Of a stretch of 64,000 nt of DNA, positions 55,743-64,000 are shown piece by piece (the first letter of the stretch is position 1; each line of letters starts with the position of its first letter). Both the position numbers and the translations under genes were made by a program. This DNA is from Tenacibaculum sp. SZ-18. GTDB taxonomy: Bacteria; Bacteroidota; Bacteroidia; Flavobacteriales; Flavobacteriaceae. Under the pieces are notes generated by a model. It was not told where the DNA came from, made no database searches, and saw nothing but the letters and a program-made list of their open reading frames with translations. Location of the stretch: positions 2,401,777 to 2,465,776 of the forward strand of contig NZ_CP019335.1 in NCBI RefSeq assembly GCF_002813915.1, given 5' to 3'.

Positions 55743-57227
55743 ATGAAAAAAATCCTTCTACTACTCATTCTTACTGTTACAACAACATTATTTTCTCAGG
55801 ATAAGAGAGTACCGGTTGACACAACTGTAGTAACTTCATATTCAGCAACAATTAACGGGAAGAAAGTTACCTATAAAGCACAAACAGGAACTCAACCAGT
55901 TTTTGATGAAAATGGAAACATTAAGGCTACTTTATTTTACACTTATTATTACAGAACAGATATTAAAAGAAGAGAAGAACGACCAATCATAATGTCGTTT
56001 AATGGCGGGCCAGGTTCTGCCTCGGTATGGATGCATATTGCTTATACAGGACCGAAAACCTTAAAAATTGATGATGAAGGAAACCCTATCCAACCTTACG
56101 GAATTAAAGATAATCCATATTCTGTTTTAGATGTTGCGGATATTGTTTTCGTGAATCCAGTTAATACGGCATATTCGAGACCTATTATTAAAAAAGATGA
56201 AAAAGTTGATAAAAAATACTTTTTCGGAGTGAATGCAGATGCTAAATATTTAGCAGATTGGCTAAACACATTTATTACAAGAAACAACCGATGGAATTCT
56301 CCTAAATATATTATTGGAGAAAGTTATGGAGGAACTCGTGTAATGCAACTAGCTTACGAATTACAAAGCCGACAATGGATGTATTTAAATGGAGTGATTA
56401 TGGTTTCTCCTGCTGATTATAAATTAATCAGAACAGGAGCTTCTGAAGATTATGCAATAAATTTTCCTTATTACACTGCTGCTGCTTGGTATCATAAACA
56501 ACTTCCAAATGAATTACAACAGAAAGATCTTTTGGATATTCTTCCAGAATCTGAAAACTTCGCGATTAACAAATTACTTCCTGCATTAGCCAAAGGTGGT
56601 TTTATCGGAGAAACTGAAAAAAATAACATTGCTACTAAAATGGCTTTATATTCAGGAATTAAAAAAGAAGTGATTTTGAAACACAATTTAGAATTACCAA
56701 AAGCATATTTCTGGAAAGAACTATTAAGAAATACAAGCGGAAAAACAATTGGAAGATTAGACAGTAGATATTTAGGTTTAGATGGAAAAGGAACAGGAAC
56801 AAGTCCTGATTATAGTCCTGAATTAGTTTCTTGGCTGCACTCATTTACACCTGCCATTAATTATTACATTCAGAATGTATTGCAATTTAAGACAGATGTA
56901 AAATATAATATGTTTGGTCCTGTACATCCTTGGGATTTTTCTAATGATAATTCAAGAGAAAATCTAAGAAAATCTATGGCGCAAAACCCTTACTTACAAC
57001 TTTTAGTCCAATCAGGGTATTATGATGGAGCAACTACATATTCTGCTGCGAAATATACTATGAGAAAAATCGACCCAAGTGGAAAATTAAAAGATAGAAT
57101 GAGCTTTAAAGGCTACAGAAGTGGTCATATGATGTATTTAAGAAAAGAAGATTTAGAAAAAGCTAATCAAGATTTACGTGAATTTATCATGAAAAGCTCA
57201 AAAAATGTTGGTGCGGCAAAATACTAA
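55743..57227 (+). CDS. S10 family serine carboxypeptidase
   Basis: 494 residues with signal peptide (MKKILLLLILTVTTTLFSQ). Serine carboxypeptidase features: oxyanion-hole motif SFNGGPGSASVW (about 82-93), PVNTAYSRPI, nucleophile Ser194 in IIGESYGGTRV, Asp in QSGYYDGATTY and His in YRSGHMMYL. It probably trims C-terminal residues from peptides in the periplasm or outside. It is the second gene of a pair after DUF3667; the CPBP gene follows. Confidence 0.92.
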   Translation: MKKILLLLILTVTTTLFSQDKRVPVDTTVVTSYSATINGKKVTYKAQTGTQPVFDENGNIKATLFYTYYYRTDIKRREERPIIMSFNGGPGSASVWMHIAYTGPKTLKIDDEGNPIQPYGIKDNPYSVLDVADIVFVNPVNTAYSRPIIKKDEKVDKKYFFGVNADAKYLADWLNTFITRNNRWNSPKYIIGESYGGTRVMQLAYELQSRQWMYLNGVIMVSPADYKLIRTGASEDYAINFPYYTAAAWYHKQLPNELQQKDLLDILPESENFAINKLLPALAKGGFIGETEKNNIATKMALYSGIKKEVILKHNLELPKAYFWKELLRNTSGKTIGRLDSRYLGLDGKGTGTSPDYSPELVSWLHSFTPAINYYIQNVLQFKTDVKYNMFGPVHPWDFSNDNSRENLRKSMAQNPYLQLLVQSGYYDGATTYSAAKYTMRKIDPSGKLKDRMSFKGYRSGHMMYLRKEDLEKANQDLREFIMKSSKNVGAAKY

Positions 57228-57281
57228 TTGTTCTTTGTAACATTTCCTAAACATTTAATACCAATACATCAAATACTTTTT

Positions 57282-57833
57282 ATGAGAGAAACATTTTTGG
57301 AACTAATTACTTATTTAAAAAACCCGGTATTAGAAAAAGATCAAAATGCTGATCTTAATTATAGATTAAAGAAATTTTTTTACACACTAATTATTTGTAT
57401 AATCACCAGTGCTGCGATTATGCCCTTATTTACATTAGTCGAGACGTTGGGTTTGGTCAATATGAATGATCATGCAATGGAAGATTTAATGCAACAATTT
57501 CCAAAAGCAGTAATAATTTTTCTCGTCGTAATTTTAGCTCCATTGTTTGAGGAATTGATTTTTAGAGCACCACTGACGTTATTCCATGACCCAAGTTATT
57601 TCAAACCTGCTTTTTACATATTCGCTGTGGTTTTTGGTCTGATTCATATCACTAATTTTAAAATAACTACGAATGTTTTACTATTAGCTCCAATATTAGT
57701 GTTACCACAAACTATTTTAGGTGGTTATTTAGGATTTATCCGAGTACGATTTGGTTTAGGTTGGAGCATGCTTTTACATGCTTGTTATAACGGATTCTTT
57801 ATTTTCATTAGTTTTGCCTCCGATTTAGTTTAA
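57282..57833 (+). CDS. CPBP family intramembrane metalloprotease
   Basis: The ATG at 57282 (MRETFLELITYLKNP) is preferred over the TTG at 57228, which touches the upstream stop and adds an atypical N-terminus. 183 residues, about five hydrophobic helices. Abi/CPBP motifs: FEELIFRAPL (EExxxR), VFGLIHITNF (FxxxH) and MLLHACYN (His in the third motif). Members process membrane proteins, sometimes bacteriocin-related. No toxin gene is adjacent. It is 3 bases from the TIGR02757 gene downstream. Confidence 0.85.
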   Translation: MRETFLELITYLKNPVLEKDQNADLNYRLKKFFYTLIICIITSAAIMPLFTLVETLGLVNMNDHAMEDLMQQFPKAVIIFLVVILAPLFEELIFRAPLTLFHDPSYFKPAFYIFAVVFGLIHITNFKITTNVLLLAPILVLPQTILGGYLGFIRVRFGLGWSMLLHACYNGFFIFISFASDLV

Positions 57834-57836
57834 ACT

Positions 57837-58598
57837 GTGACCAAAAAAGAACTCAAAGAATTTTTAGACGAAAAAGCTGAACTCTATGAAAACATCGATT
57901 TTATAGACAGCGATCCTATACAAATACCTCATCAATTTTCGATCAAAGAAGATATTGAAATTGCTGCGTTTTTGTCGGCAATTATAGCTTGGGGTAATCG
58001 AAAAATGATAATTAATAATGCTTCAAGAATGATGGATTTAATGGGAAATTCTCCATTTGATTTTGTTATGAATCATTCTGAAGATAACCTAGAAAAGTTT
58101 GATGGTTTTGTACATCGTACTTTTAATGCCGAAGATTTCAAGTTCTTCATCAAATCCTTAAAAAATATTTACACTAATCATAGAGGATTAGAAACCGTTT
58201 TACAAAATAAAGCGTCTGATAATTACCAATTAGCCATTCATAATTTTAAACAAGTTTTCTTTGAAATTCTTCATTTACCGAGGACACAAAAACATATTTC
58301 TGACCCAATTAAAGGATCGGCTGCGAAACGGATAAATATGTTTTTACGTTGGATGGTTAGAGATTCAAAAAAAGGTGTAGACTTCGGAATTTGGAAAACT
58401 CACAATGCTTCAGATCTTCATTGTCCTTTAGATGTTCATACTGGAAATATTGCAAGAAAACTTAAAATTTTAAAAAGAAAACAAAATGACTGGAAAGCAA
58501 TTCAAGAATTAGATTTGATCTTACGAAAGTTTGATAAAAACGATCCAGTTAAATATGATTTTGCTTTATTCGGTTTAGGCGTTTTTGAGAAGTTTTAG
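57837..58598 (+). CDS. TIGR02757 (DUF2400) family protein
   Basis: 253 residues from a GTG start, 3 bases after the CPBP stop. Characteristic segments: KAELYENIDFIDSDPIQIPHQF, AAFLSAIIAWGNRKMIINN, a FVHRTFNAEDFKFFIKSL stretch, RINMFLRWMVRDSKKGVDFGIW and PLDVHTGNIARKLKI. The pattern resembles helix-hairpin-helix DNA glycosylases of the base-excision family, but biochemical activity is unproven. Found in nearly all Bacteroidota. Confidence 0.88.
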   Translation: MTKKELKEFLDEKAELYENIDFIDSDPIQIPHQFSIKEDIEIAAFLSAIIAWGNRKMIINNASRMMDLMGNSPFDFVMNHSEDNLEKFDGFVHRTFNAEDFKFFIKSLKNIYTNHRGLETVLQNKASDNYQLAIHNFKQVFFEILHLPRTQKHISDPIKGSAAKRINMFLRWMVRDSKKGVDFGIWKTHNASDLHCPLDVHTGNIARKLKILKRKQNDWKAIQELDLILRKFDKNDPVKYDFALFGLGVFEKF

Positions 58599-58613
58599 CT
58601 CAAATTAATTGCT

Positions 58614-58621
58614 TACATTTG
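58614..58621 (+). promoter_or_regulatory. -7 promoter box of the M14 peptidase gene
   Basis: TACATTTG, a perfect TAnnTTTG match. Transcription would start near 58627, which excludes the in-frame codon at 58609 and supports the ATG at 58645. Confidence 0.55.
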
Positions 58622-58644
58622 GAAATCAATCAAATTTAAGTTTC

Positions 58645-61113
58645 ATGCGTTTTCAAATTATATTGGCTACATTTTTAATTAGCTGTTTTAGTATTTTCTC
58701 TCAAAACATTCAATCTCCGTCTGAATTTTTAGGATATCCTTTCGGTTCTGAATTTACAAGACATCATGAAGTGGTAGATTACTTTGAACATTTAGCAGAG
58801 AATTCGGATAATTTGAAACTTGAAAAGTATGGTAAAACTAATGAAAGAAGAGTTCTACAAATTGCTTATATTTCAAGTAAAAGTAACTTAGATAATATTG
58901 AATCTATTAGGAAACAGCATCTGACAAATGCTCAATTAGAAAACACCACTTCCCTTCAGGATAAAGCGATTGTTTGGTTAAGTTATAATGTGCATGGTAA
59001 TGAGGCTTCAGCAACAGAAGCATCGATACTCACAGCATATAAATTAATCACTGAAAAAAAAGAATGGCTCGAAAATACAATTGTTATAATCGATCCATGT
59101 TTAAATCCTGATGGTAGAGATCGATATGTAAATTGGTTCAATCAAGTTAAAAACAGAAATATAAATCCTAATCCGCTTGCGCTTGAACATAATGAATCTT
59201 GGATTCAAGGAAGACCTAATCACTATTTATTCGACTTAAATCGAGATTGGGCATGGACTACTCAAGTTGAATCGCAACAAAGACTTAAAGTATATAATAA
59301 ATGGATGCCACATATTCATGTCGATTTTCATGAACAATTTTATAATAATCCTTATTACTTTGCACCTGCCGCTGAGCCATTTCACGAAATCATCACCAAA
59401 TTCCAAAGAGATTTCCAAAATGAAATAGGAAAAAATCATGCTCGTTATTTTGATGAAAACGGATGGTTATATTTCACTAAGGAAAGCTTCGATTTATTGT
59501 ATCCAAGTTATGGAGATACTTATCCAACATTTAATGGAGCTATTGGGATGACTTATGAACAAGCAGGACATGGTAAAGCTGGTTTAGGAATTAAAACAAA
59601 AGAAGGTGAGATTTTAACACTAAAAGATCGACTCATACACCATACAACCACAGGATTATCAACAGTTGAAGTTGCTTCTAAAAACACACAAAAATTAAAT
59701 TCAGAGTTTAAGAAGTATTTTAACAATAGAACATTTAAATATAAATCGTACGTTTTACAAGGAAATTCTGATAAACTTAATGCATTAAAAAGACTTTTAG
59801 ATCGTCATGAAATTAAATATAATTCAACTTCGAGCAAAGAAGTAACAGGATTTGTTTACAAAAAAAATAGTACCGGAAAACTTAAAATTACTAGTAATAA
59901 TTTAAGTATTACAACCAATCAGCCTAAAGGGAAACTAGTTGAGGTATTATTTGAACCTAAAACAGTTATCAAAGATTCGTTAACCTACGATATCACATCG
60001 TGGTCTTTACCTTATGCATATGGATTAGATGCTGTAGCAACGAAAAAGAATATTCTAGATAAAAGCAACCAGGTAAATACTGAAAAACCTTCTCTAAAAA
60101 ATAATGTATACGCTTACACATTTGATTGGAATCATATTTCTGATGCAGCATTATTATCTGATTTATTAAAGAATAAAGTTAGAGTAAGAACAACTTCAAA
60201 AGAAATTAAAAACAGTAGTCAAAACTTATCACCAGGATCTCTAATAGTGACGAAAAGAGATAATAAACATCTTTCAAACTTTGATAAACTTATTTTTGAA
60301 ATAAGTAAAAAACACCGTAAAAAAAATAATCATATCACAACAGGTTTATCAGAAAAAGGACCAGATCTTGGCTCTTACAGCGTTACTGAAATTAAAAACA
60401 CCAAAATTGCTGTTTTAGGAGGAAAAGGAATTTCTACTCTAAGTTATGGTGAAGTTCGCTATTTCCTCGAGCAGGACTTGAATTACACATACAGTGCAAT
60501 TAAAATAAATGATTTATCAGAAAGATCTCTTTCAAAATTCAATGTTCTAATTTTACCAAATGGAAGTTATTCTTCTATATTAAATACAAAAACATTAAAA
60601 ATATTAAAAGCTTGGATTCGCAAAGGGGGAAAGGTTATTTCTATTAGTAACGCGAATCAAGTTTTTGCCAGTAGTAAAGATTTTGGTCTGACTACAAAAA
60701 CAAGCAAAAAGAAGAAAGACACTACTAAGACTATAGTAAAAAAGAGAAGTTATGCAGATGCTGAAAGAGAGCAAATTAAAAGTTTGATTACTGGAGCGAT
60801 TTTTAAGACAGATGTCGATAACACACATCCTTTAGGATTTGGATATGAAAAAGATTATTTTACTCTAAAACTTGGAACTAATTCATATGATTTCTTAAAA
60901 AGAGGTTATAATGTAGTAACTCTAGATGACAATACCATTGTATCTGGATTTGCTGGGAGTAAAACTTTAGCTAATCAGAAAAGATCTTTAATTTTTGGAA
61001 CTGAAAACATGGGAAGCGGAAAAATAGTTTATCTAATTGATAATCCATTATTTAGAGGTTTTTGGAATAATGGTAAACTTTTCTTTGCAAATGCATTATT
61101 TATGGTTAAATAA
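58645..61113 (+). CDS. M14 family zinc carboxypeptidase, exported
   Basis: 822 residues from the ATG at 58645 (signal peptide MRFQIILATFLISCFSIFSQ). Zinc ligands His117 and Glu120 (NVHGNEAS) and His229 (HVDFHEQ), with catalytic Glu in IGMTYEQAGHG. The peptidase domain covers about 40-345. The C-terminal 470 residues are not a peptidase; the part around YVLQGNSDKLNALKRLL and IAVLGGKGISTLSYGEVRYFLEQ looks like a glutamine-amidotransferase-like flavodoxin fold, as seen in other large Bacteroidota M14 proteins. Probably degrades peptides outside the cell. Confidence 0.9.
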   Translation: MRFQIILATFLISCFSIFSQNIQSPSEFLGYPFGSEFTRHHEVVDYFEHLAENSDNLKLEKYGKTNERRVLQIAYISSKSNLDNIESIRKQHLTNAQLENTTSLQDKAIVWLSYNVHGNEASATEASILTAYKLITEKKEWLENTIVIIDPCLNPDGRDRYVNWFNQVKNRNINPNPLALEHNESWIQGRPNHYLFDLNRDWAWTTQVESQQRLKVYNKWMPHIHVDFHEQFYNNPYYFAPAAEPFHEIITKFQRDFQNEIGKNHARYFDENGWLYFTKESFDLLYPSYGDTYPTFNGAIGMTYEQAGHGKAGLGIKTKEGEILTLKDRLIHHTTTGLSTVEVASKNTQKLNSEFKKYFNNRTFKYKSYVLQGNSDKLNALKRLLDRHEIKYNSTSSKEVTGFVYKKNSTGKLKITSNNLSITTNQPKGKLVEVLFEPKTVIKDSLTYDITSWSLPYAYGLDAVATKKNILDKSNQVNTEKPSLKNNVYAYTFDWNHISDAALLSDLLKNKVRVRTTSKEIKNSSQNLSPGSLIVTKRDNKHLSNFDKLIFEISKKHRKKNNHITTGLSEKGPDLGSYSVTEIKNTKIAVLGGKGISTLSYGEVRYFLEQDLNYTYSAIKINDLSERSLSKFNVLILPNGSYSSILNTKTLKILKAWIRKGGKVISISNANQVFASSKDFGLTTKTSKKKKDTTKTIVKKRSYADAEREQIKSLITGAIFKTDVDNTHPLGFGYEKDYFTLKLGTNSYDFLKRGYNVVTLDDNTIVSGFAGSKTLANQKRSLIFGTENMGSGKIVYLIDNPLFRGFWNNGKLFFANALFMVK

Positions 61114-61163
61114 TCTTAAAGTTTAGTTTTTTTAGTTATTTTTAGTACTTGAAACAAACAATT

Positions 61164-61733
61164 ATGAAAAATTCACTTCGTCTTATGAAGAGTTTAGACC
61201 TTTTTTTAAACTCTTTATGTTTTGAGAAATATCAAGAGTTTAAAGGGTATTTAAAAGAAGAAGAAAACCATTCGATAAACCTATTAAGTTTTGATTTTCA
61301 CGTACAAAATCTTAGTGCGATATTAAAAAAAAAGTCAATTCAGAACGATATACAAGCTTTAGAACACATTGCTAAGAAAGAAGCTTGGATAAAATCTATC
61401 GAATCTATTCTTACAAAAAATCCTTTTGAGGCATTAATACTCACTGACATAAATAGAAGTATTTTATGGGTTAATGATGGTTTTACTAAAATGACTGGAT
61501 ATCCTAGGAGCTATGCTTTACAAAAAGCACCACAATTTTTACAAGGAAGAAAAACTTCTGAGGAAACACGAAAACGAATCAGAGAAAAATTACAAAGAAA
61601 TAAACCTTTCAAAGAAGTTATTATTAATCACAGAAAAGATAATACCACATATAAGTGTGAGTTACATATTTTCCCTTTAATGAACAATAACAAAACAACG
61701 CATTTCTTAGCATTAGAGAAACAAATAGCATAA
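61164..61733 (+). CDS. PAS-domain protein, LOV-like without the photoactive cysteine
   Basis: The ATG at 61164 is used; a TTG 5 codons upstream (61149) is possible. 189 residues. A helical N-terminus (1-75) precedes one PAS domain (about 78-185): PFEALILTDINRSILWVNDGFTKMTGYP, then KAPQFLQGRKTSEETRKRI and EVIINHRKDNTTYKCELHIFPL. FLQG is the LOV signature, but the flavin-binding Cys is replaced by Pro123 (APQFLQG instead of NCRFLQG), so blue-light photochemistry is not expected. No output domain is attached. It ends at a strong terminator. Confidence 0.8.
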   Translation: MKNSLRLMKSLDLFLNSLCFEKYQEFKGYLKEEENHSINLLSFDFHVQNLSAILKKKSIQNDIQALEHIAKKEAWIKSIESILTKNPFEALILTDINRSILWVNDGFTKMTGYPRSYALQKAPQFLQGRKTSEETRKRIREKLQRNKPFKEVIINHRKDNTTYKCELHIFPLMNNNKTTHFLALEKQIA

Positions 61734-61755
61734 AAATCGAAACAAATACACATAA

Positions 61756-61784
61756 AAAAAGCCGCTAAAAATGCGGCTTTTTTA
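61756..61784. terminator. bidirectional intrinsic terminator
   Basis: Perfect 11-bp stem AAAAAAGCCGC/GCGGCTTTTTT with a 7-base loop, between convergent stops at 61733 and 61801. Confidence 0.9.
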
Positions 61785-61800
61785 ATTACATTACTGTCAA

Positions 61801-63459
61801 TTAATTCTTACCTGTAATTTTTCTTAAAATATTGGAAATATTTCTTCCATTTTCTATAGAATCACAATACAACTGTACTTTGTTTGTGTAGTTTTTAATT
61901 TCTCCGTCTTTATACGTTTTAATTATTTTCTCTTGGTAATTGGTTGTGATTTCTACAATAACCTTTTTACCCGTAACTTTCATTGCAATCGATTTTGGAT
62001 TTAAATCTTCTAATTTAAACTCCTGAATGTTTTCAACAGATTCTTTCGTTGAAGATTGGATAGCTGTAAATTTTATCCCTCCATCCTCAGAACTTTCTAA
62101 TCTTTGATCTTGTGTTAATTTACCAAGTGATACTTTTTTCAACTCACCTGATAAAGCTGTTAATGTTTGAGGAGTTTCGAGTTTTCTCTGAGTACAATTT
62201 CCAACTAATATCCTTATCGCTTCTCTACAAACTGTGGCATCTTCTATTCCATTGCAGATTAAATCTATTTTACTTACATACTTCTGTTGTATATCATTTT
62301 TAGTATGTTTAATAAACTTATTTTTTCCAATAGTATTAATAGATAAATGTACTTTTTTTCCTTTTATTGATATCTCAACGTCTTCCTTATTTATATCTAT
62401 TAAATTCAATTCATAACTATGACTATCCTTCTTTTTTGAAGTTTCAATCTCTCTAAAGATCTTAACAATACAATCTCCTTCTAACTTTTGAATAATGGTT
62501 TCTTTACTTGAAACCAACTTTTCTATTTTATTATTTATTAAATCTATTCCAGTATTGGTTGTCAATTGCCCGGGAAGAACGGCTTTAAAGCGTTTTTCAG
62601 CCAATGGAATAATATCTTGAAGAACTTTTTGTAACTCTCTAGCATTCTCTACACTTTTACAAATAATTTCAAATTTAGATACATAAGATTTAACCACTCC
62701 ATTATTAATAACTTTTATAGCCTTTAAGTTTCTCTTCGCTGGAATAATAACCACAAAATCGCTTCCTTTATTTTTAAAGAGCACTCCCCTTTCATTCATA
62801 TTTGAAAGATTAAATTCGTAAGATGTTTTTAAAACCGATTTACTAGTAGACTTAGCGTTTATAAATCGAACACTTGCTGGATAGCTATCCAATACTTCTA
62901 AACCTTGTTCTACTTTACTCTTTCCCGACTCTACTGTAAAAATATTCTTGGTCAACCAAGCTAAACGATCCTCGTACCCATTTAGAGATAATCTATTTTC
63001 TGTGATTTTTTTTGCTACAGGAATAAGATTTTTTATGTCATCAACAATTTTCCTAGCATTATCTACATTTGAAGCTAATATGTAAAACGCTTTCGTGTAA
63101 CTAACTTTATCACTATTAATTATTGATTTGATCATTTTCTGATTTTGTTTAGCTATCAACTGAACTTTTATTAAGTCCTTAGATGTTTCATAACGAACTG
63201 TATTTATATCAATATCGGCAAAATTAAACTCATAAGTGATCTCTGTAACTTTTCCTTTTGTAGTTGTTTCTGTTTGAGTGAAATTTGCAACACCAGGTAA
63301 ATCCGAGGTAATAGATAAATCAAATGTTGATTTACTCGTTATTACTTTCTCTAACGAATTAGATAATTCTTCTAGTTTTGTATTAAAGGTTTGGCTTTGG
63401 ATTCCTAAAACTTGAAAATAAGTCAGAAAACAAATGGTTAGATTTATTAAAGTTTTCAT
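61801..63459 (-). CDS. exported protein built of four copies of an unknown ~130-residue module
   Basis: 552 residues with a signal peptide (about 1-22, FLTYFQVLGIQSQ). The rest is four tandem modules of one unknown domain at about 25-152, 163-290, 302-422 and 432-550. Each carries a strand of the type YEFNLxDIN (76-84, 214-222, 349-357, 479-487), a segment KxIKxxxNgxxxxY, then YvSKxxxxCxSxENAR (121-136, 259-274, 394-409, 524-539) and in the first two a closing IIPLAEK-like end. A conserved Cys in the last motif is absent only in module 1 (LAS). I recognise no family. Likely periplasmic or outer-membrane associated. Confidence 0.75.
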   Translation of the reverse strand: MKTLINLTICFLTYFQVLGIQSQTFNTKLEELSNSLEKVITSKSTFDLSITSDLPGVANFTQTETTTKGKVTEITYEFNFADIDINTVRYETSKDLIKVQLIAKQNQKMIKSIINSDKVSYTKAFYILASNVDNARKIVDDIKNLIPVAKKITENRLSLNGYEDRLAWLTKNIFTVESGKSKVEQGLEVLDSYPASVRFINAKSTSKSVLKTSYEFNLSNMNERGVLFKNKGSDFVVIIPAKRNLKAIKVINNGVVKSYVSKFEIICKSVENARELQKVLQDIIPLAEKRFKAVLPGQLTTNTGIDLINNKIEKLVSSKETIIQKLEGDCIVKIFREIETSKKKDSHSYELNLIDINKEDVEISIKGKKVHLSINTIGKNKFIKHTKNDIQQKYVSKIDLICNGIEDATVCREAIRILVGNCTQRKLETPQTLTALSGELKKVSLGKLTQDQRLESSEDGGIKFTAIQSSTKESVENIQEFKLEDLNPKSIAMKVTGKKVIVEITTNYQEKIIKTYKDGEIKNYTNKVQLYCDSIENGRNISNILRKITGKN

Positions 63460-63506
63460 AATTTCATTTTAAACTAAGTTAATTATTTTGAGGTATATAT
63501 AAAAAT

Positions 63507-63533
63507 ATAAACCCTGTTCAAGGCAGGGTTTAT
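63507..63533 (-). terminator. intrinsic terminator
   Basis: Perfect 10-bp stem ATAAACCCTG/CAGGGTTTAT with a 7-base loop, followed on the minus strand by TATTTTTA. It ends the lipoprotein gene to its right. Confidence 0.82.
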
Positions 63534-63557
63534 GATTTTTAATTCAAACATAACATA

Positions 63558-63866
63558 TTAGTTACAAGACAATAACGCTTGTAATTCTCTTAATTGATTG
63601 ACTTGTGCTTGTACTTCTGGACAGTTTTCGGCTTCATTAATAAAAGCGGTTAGAGCGTTATTATAAGCAATACAATTTGCAACTGTTTGATTTCCTGCAT
63701 AGGCTACACTTGTATCCGAAACATCAACAGATAATTGCTCTATTCGTGATGCATTACAATTCCCCGATCCCGAATCTAAATTTTCCTCATCTGAATCTGT
63801 CTCACAAGACATAATAAAAAATGAGCTTACTAATAAAAAACTTAAAAAGTAAATAGCTTTTTTCAT
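63558..63866 (-). CDS. small cysteine-containing lipoprotein
   Basis: 102 residues. A lipoprotein signal (MKKAIYFLSFLLVSSFFIMSC, lipid on Cys21) is followed by an acidic tether (ETDSDEENLDSGSG) and a compact helical part with four cysteines (GNCNAS, VANCIAY, NCPEVQ and the C-terminal LLSCN) that could form two disulfides. No known family. It has its own promoter and terminator. Confidence 0.7.
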   Translation of the reverse strand: MKKAIYFLSFLLVSSFFIMSCETDSDEENLDSGSGNCNASRIEQLSVDVSDTSVAYAGNQTVANCIAYNNALTAFINEAENCPEVQAQVNQLRELQALLSCN

Positions 63867-63896
63867 GATTAAAAAGTTTAATGATTAACTACATGT

Positions 63897-63904
63897 CAAA
63901 ACTA
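63897..63904 (-). promoter_or_regulatory. -7 promoter box of the small lipoprotein gene
   Basis: Minus-strand TAGTTTTG, a perfect TAnnTTTG match, 30 bases upstream of the ATG at 63866. The remaining bases to 64000 hold no gene. Confidence 0.5.
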
Positions 63905-64000
63905 TTTTAAATCATCAATGAATAGAATACCTAGTAATAAGTAATTTAAAATCTGTGTTTTAATCACTAGAAAACCCTTTAACGATTAACCAAATTGGCA

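Noticed and set aside
57282..57833. Abi defence or bacteriocin immunity role of the CPBP protein
   Set aside because: No toxin, peptide precursor or other defence gene adjacent; neighbours are housekeeping.

Overview
The window is AT-rich chromosomal DNA from a member of the Bacteroidota, most likely a marine Flavobacteriaceae species of the Tenacibaculum/Polaribacter kind. The evidence is promoter boxes of the Bacteroidota type TAnnTTTG, almost no Shine-Dalgarno signals, two large secreted proteins ending in the gliding/type IX secretion C-terminal domain, a SusC-like plug module, lineage-typical families (DUF3276, DUF3667, DUF5916, TIGR02757, extended NusB, DUF1573-YajC) and an RprX/RprY-type two-component pair. 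I see no rRNA, tRNA, CRISPR array, prophage or insertion sequence. Most of the window is ordinary housekeeping and envelope DNA in short operons, separated by very clean hairpin terminators.

Layout. 1-4.5 kb: small unknown lipoproteins and membrane proteins plus an SRAP abasic-site protein. 4.5-9.6 kb: a damage-tolerance cassette, with a Y-family polymerase and a short DnaE-like polymerase translationally coupled and divergent from an XRE-S24 (LexA-like) repressor that has all autocleavage residues. The 51-bp divergent promoter carries three TTGTAGC elements. 9.7-13.1 kb: a 1151-residue VIT/VWA protein into which a SusC-type carboxypeptidase-regulatory domain and TonB plug are inserted without a barrel. 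13.2-17.2 kb: RdgB, a FecCD-type ABC permease with an ATPase lacking any ordinary start codon, an M28 peptidase and a DUF1304 protein. 17.2-22.8 kb: a gap with a possible gene remnant, HolA, an orphan HsdR-N nuclease-like protein, a glycosyltransferase, and a WYL regulator/GyrI-like/ceramidase/YciO run.

22.9-29.8 kb (minus strand): RprXY pair, CoaE, YbbR, YajC, DUF1573, NusB and leucine dehydrogenase. 30-37 kb: an MdlA-like ABC exporter, DUF3276, a menaquinone group (isochorismate synthase, alpha/beta hydrolase, hotdog thioesterase), a pRiA4b ORF-3-like protein and an ABC-2 ATPase/permease pair. 37-44 kb: two tandem giant type IX secretion substrates that share their last 572 residues without net indels. 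44-51.5 kb: UvrB, two paralogous barrel-like proteins, two paralogous small periplasmic proteins with TTGCAA-centred palindromes upstream, and SucC. 51.7-64 kb: a DUF5916 outer-membrane protein, LolD, DUF3667, an S10 carboxypeptidase, a CPBP protease, TIGR02757, an M14 carboxypeptidase, a LOV-like PAS protein without the photoactive cysteine, a secreted protein made of four copies of one unknown ~130-residue module, and a small lipoprotein.

How the parts work together. The cassette at 4.5-9.6 kb reads as a small self-regulated SOS-like mutagenesis unit: the repressor should shut both divergent promoters and release them by self-cleavage, giving a DnaE2-like and a DinB-like polymerase together. 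SRAP and UvrB add abasic-site protection and excision repair. The menaquinone, SucC, CoaE and leucine dehydrogenase genes are central metabolism. The remainder is largely envelope and secretion. The best candidates for undescribed biology are the divergent operator region, the barrel-less SusC plug fused to VIT/VWA, the ATPase without a start codon, and the four-repeat protein.
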